A stretch of DNA of 7,688 nucleotides from Flavobacteriales bacterium (GTDB lineage Bacteria > Bacteroidota > Bacteroidia > Flavobacteriales_D > Sanyastnellaceae). Made by a program: the position numbers and the translations under genes. The stretch covers positions 1 to 7,688 of the forward strand of contig JAPKBK010000084.1 of the NCBI GenBank assembly GCA_028823435.1. Reading direction: 5' to 3'. Below, one piece after another: positions 6,066 to 7,688 of this stretch (its first letter is position 1; each line of letters starts with the position of its first letter). The notes beneath the pieces were generated by a model, which worked only from the letters and a program-made list of their open reading frames with translations, searched no databases and was not told the DNA's origin.

Positions 6066-6069
6066 GGGA

Positions 6070-7077
6070 GTGAAAGCTCCTCGATTTCTTATAGTTAGAT
6101 TTAGTGCGATAGGAGATATTATTCTATCTGCACCAGTCATTCATGCCATTCGGGAGCATTACGGCCCGGAATCCCGTATAGATTTTGTGACCCTAAAACG
6201 ATTTTCAGGCGCTGCAGATCTGCTCCCGGGCTTGAATGGAATTCATTTGGTTGACAAAACCACCAGCGAAGTCGTCCCTTCACTCAAAGCACTCGCGTTC
6301 GATTATCTGATTGACTTACACGGAAACGTTCGCTCGCGCTCGCTTTCTAAAGCGCTTAACATCCTTACGTTCAACGTAAACAAGCAAACCATACAACGTT
6401 TCGCACTCGTACTTGGGCTCCGCAAAAAACCGATACAACACTTTGTTGAACGATCCCTCAACGTACTTCAACCGTTTGGCATCCCTGCCCCCTCACATCC
6501 TTGGGGTACACTTAAATCAAAACCCAACGCTGCCAACGCTTTGCCCAAAGTCTACATTACAATTGCTCCAGGAGCGGCACATATCGGCAAAGTCATCCCC
6601 GAGTCCACGCTTCTCACAATTTGTCATGAATTCGTTTCACAGAACATACATGTTGCAATCGTTGGAGGACCAGATTCTATTGCTATTTCCACGATACTTA
6701 TTGCTTCAAATCCAAAGAACGCAATCACTTCATTCTGTGGAATCGCTACGCTACAAGAAACTGCAGCTATCATAGAAAACGCGCAGCTCGTCATAGGTGG
6801 TGATACAGGAGCGATGCATCTCGCTTCAGCGCTTAACACACCTCTCATCTCTATTTGGGGGTGTACCAGACCATCTCTAGGCTTATCTCCTTGGCGACCC
6901 CACCGCGCAACAATAACCCTCCTTCCTCAAGACCGTGGCTCTAGACCATGTTCACGGCACGGATCAAAATGCCGTTTTACACGTAGAGGCCAGGACCTAT
7001 GTATTCAGCACGTTTCTCCATCGCGCATCATCGATGCCACGACCCAGATACTCAACTCTGAGCAACTATATAAATAA
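6070..7077 (+). CDS. Glycosyltransferase family 9 (heptosyltransferase-like)
   Basis: A GT-B fold enzyme resembling ADP-heptose:LPS heptosyltransferases (WaaC/WaaF/RfaF type), which transfer a sugar to the inner core of LPS or a related surface glycan at the cytoplasmic face of the inner membrane. The N-terminal motif R-F-S-A-I-G-D-I-I-L-S-A-P-V-I (10-24) includes Asp16, aligned with the catalytic Asp of WaaC. D-L-H-G-N-V-R-S lies at 82-89. A-P-G-A-A-H-I-G-K (166-174) contributes a Lys expected to bind the nucleotide-sugar diphosphate. G-G-D-T-G-A-M-H-L-A (243-252) is the family's strongest C-terminal signature. Three cysteines (294, 301, 311) lie in a basic C-terminal tail, as in other Bacteroidetes GT9 proteins I recall. 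The start is GTG, chosen because the family motif begins about ten residues later. It is divergent from purT and overlaps the thioesterase gene tail-to-tail by 12 bp. The acceptor is unknown. Confidence 0.88.
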   Translation: MKAPRFLIVRFSAIGDIILSAPVIHAIREHYGPESRIDFVTLKRFSGAADLLPGLNGIHLVDKTTSEVVPSLKALAFDYLIDLHGNVRSRSLSKALNILTFNVNKQTIQRFALVLGLRKKPIQHFVERSLNVLQPFGIPAPSHPWGTLKSKPNAANALPKVYITIAPGAAHIGKVIPESTLLTICHEFVSQNIHVAIVGGPDSIAISTILIASNPKNAITSFCGIATLQETAAIIENAQLVIGGDTGAMHLASALNTPLISIWGCTRPSLGLSPWRPHRATITLLPQDRGSRPCSRHGSKCRFTRRGQDLCIQHVSPSRIIDATTQILNSEQLYK

Positions 7078-7578
7078 CGCCTTCAACTCAGTCGCATCTG
7101 AAGGCTGCATTTTCCCTGCAAGTATTAATCTCAACTGACGTCTTCTCAACGCACCGTCAAACCTCTGCTTCTCTTCCTTTGTCTCCGTTACAATTGTTGG
7201 CACCTCTATAGGCGCACCTTGTTGATCCACTGCAACAAACGTATACATCGCTTCATTACACCTCGACTTTACGCCTGTGAGTGTGCTCTCTACAAAGACT
7301 TCAAGGTATACTTCCATAGAAGACCTAAAGGATCTGGTCACTTGTGATTCAATGATGACTATCTCACCCAGTTTGATGGGTTTCTGAAATGACACATTGT
7401 TCACCGCAGCTGTAACGACAACACGCCTGCAATGCCTATTCGCAGAAATCGCTGCAGCAATATCCATCCAATGAAGGAGGTTACCCCCCATTAAATTTCC
7501 AAGTGTATTTGTATCGTTTGGAAGGACTAAACGTGTTGTAGACGAAAAAGTCTCTCTTGGATGTCTTGATGTGACCAT
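7066..7578 (-). CDS. Hotdog-fold acyl-CoA thioesterase (YciA/BACH-like)
   Basis: It probably hydrolyses acyl-CoA to free fatty acid and CoA in the cytoplasm. The N-terminal part carries the hotdog signature L-P-N-D-T-N-T-L-G-N-L-M-G-G-N-L-L-H-W-M-D (19-39), where Asp39 on the central helix and Asn24 are the expected catalytic-site residues of the YciA/BACH group. V-N-N-V-S-F-Q-K-P-I-K-L-G-E (about 59-72) is the following conserved strand-turn. The C-terminal 40 residues are charged and probably helical (E-E-K-Q-R-F-D-G-A-L-R-R-R-Q). The 170-aa length fits a single-domain enzyme that assembles into hexamers. The ATG lies 4 bases after a TAnnTTTG box, with no Shine-Dalgarno sequence. Its TAG stop lies inside the final codons of the convergent glycosyltransferase gene. 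Chain-length preference cannot be read from the sequence. Confidence 0.88.
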   Translation of the reverse strand: MVTSRHPRETFSSTTRLVLPNDTNTLGNLMGGNLLHWMDIAAAISANRHCRRVVVTAAVNNVSFQKPIKLGEIVIIESQVTRSFRSSMEVYLEVFVESTLTGVKSRCNEAMYTFVAVDQQGAPIEVPTIVTETKEEKQRFDGALRRRQLRLILAGKMQPSDATELKALFI

Positions 7579-7582
7579 GGTG

Positions 7583-7590
7583 CAAAATTA
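7583..7590 (-). promoter_or_regulatory. -7 promoter box of the thioesterase gene (TAATTTTG)
   Basis: An exact TAnnTTTG match on the minus strand, followed by CACC and then the ATG. It begins two bases after the end of the terminator stem, so its T-rich half doubles as the U-tract of that terminator. There is no recognisable -33 TTG because that position lies in the GC-rich hairpin. Confidence 0.5.
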
Positions 7591-7591
7591 A

Positions 7592-7620
7592 GAAAGCCGC
7601 CCCACATTGGGACGGCTTTC
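7592..7620 (-). terminator. Rho-independent terminator of the right-edge minus-strand gene
   Basis: Minus-strand RNA forms a 12-bp stem GAAAGCCGUCCC/GGGGCGGCUUUC with loop AAUGU, followed by UUAAUUUUG. One pair is U-G on the minus strand but would be a C-A mismatch on the plus strand, so the hairpin is best suited to minus-strand transcripts. It lies 39 bases after the stop codon of the partial gene at the right edge and just before the thioesterase start. Confidence 0.82.
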
Positions 7621-7659
7621 ATTTTAATAATATTAAGCTTGTCGCTTTTTTGCGAGAAC

Positions 7660-7688
7660 TTAGTTCGTCACAAGCAACTTCTTCGTCA
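7660..7688 (-). CDS. 3' end of a probable T9SS-secreted protein (C-terminal sorting domain, partial)
   Basis: The minus strand enters the window in frame and ends T-K-K-L-L-V-T-N followed by TAA (7662-7660). Only eight full residues are visible. Lys-Lys-Leu-Leu-Val followed by one or two polar residues and stop is the usual end of the type A sorting domain that directs cargo through the type IX secretion system in Bacteroidetes. A strong terminator follows the stop, which supports a real gene end. The function of the cargo lies outside the window, and so short a match could arise by chance. Confidence 0.55.

Noticed and set aside
6624..6848. Minus-strand 74-codon frame inside the GT9 gene
   Set aside because: It covers the antisense of the strongest GT9 signature (G-G-D-T-G-A-M-H) and has no independent support.
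1..7688. A new defence, mobile or biosynthetic system
   Set aside because: Every gene is an ordinary chromosomal family apart from one small membrane protein. There are no transposases, integrases, direct-repeat arrays, attachment sites or unusual base composition.

Overview
The window looks like a chromosomal segment of a Bacteroidota (Bacteroidetes) bacterium, most likely flavobacterial or close to it. The evidence is: (i) an ExbB/ExbD cluster whose ExbB has the signal-peptide-plus-acidic-linker form and the SIERIIYLNLATTNTKK motif that I know from this phylum; (ii) a partial gene at the right edge ending in TKKLLVTN, the typical tail of a type IX secretion (T9SS) C-terminal sorting domain; (iii) three exact matches to the Bacteroidetes -7 promoter box TAnnTTTG; and (iv) almost no Shine-Dalgarno sequences. 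All complete genes are intact, and I see no insertion sequence, phage gene, CRISPR array or defence island.

Layout, left to right. The first 97 bases are the 3' end of a plus-strand D-2-hydroxyacid dehydrogenase gene. It converges on a minus-strand cluster that reads, in transcription order, exbB (2773-1904), a four-helix membrane protein of unknown function (1895-1416), a long exbD (1407-583) and a short exbD (580-107), with gaps of 2-8 bases. Just upstream of exbB, on the same strand, is tRNA-Ser(GGA) (2905-2821). Further upstream is a minus-strand operon purT-tatD-ansA (6036-3016): purT and tatD overlap by 10 bp and tatD and ansA are separated by 1 base. From a 33-bp divergent intergenic region a GT9 (heptosyltransferase-like) gene runs on the plus strand (6070-7077) and overlaps tail-to-tail by 12 bp with a minus-strand hotdog acyl-CoA thioesterase (7578-7066). 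A hairpin terminator separates the thioesterase from the 3' end of the T9SS-cargo-like gene at the right edge.

How the genes work together. ExbB and the two ExbD proteins should form a proton-driven inner-membrane motor that energises outer-membrane transport; the four-helix protein is probably a partner. PurT, TatD and AnsA are housekeeping enzymes (purine synthesis, metal-dependent nuclease/hydrolase, asparagine breakdown) that appear to share one transcript. The GT9 enzyme probably adds a sugar to surface polysaccharide or LPS core.

The most interesting signals are regulatory. All three genes with a recognisable -7 box (purT, GT9, thioesterase) have it ending only 4-5 bases before the start codon, which predicts leaderless mRNAs. 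The purT and GT9 boxes are back to back, 8 bp apart, so the two promoters should compete. The poorly characterised membrane protein inside the exb cluster is the best candidate for an undescribed component. I do not see a wholly new system here.
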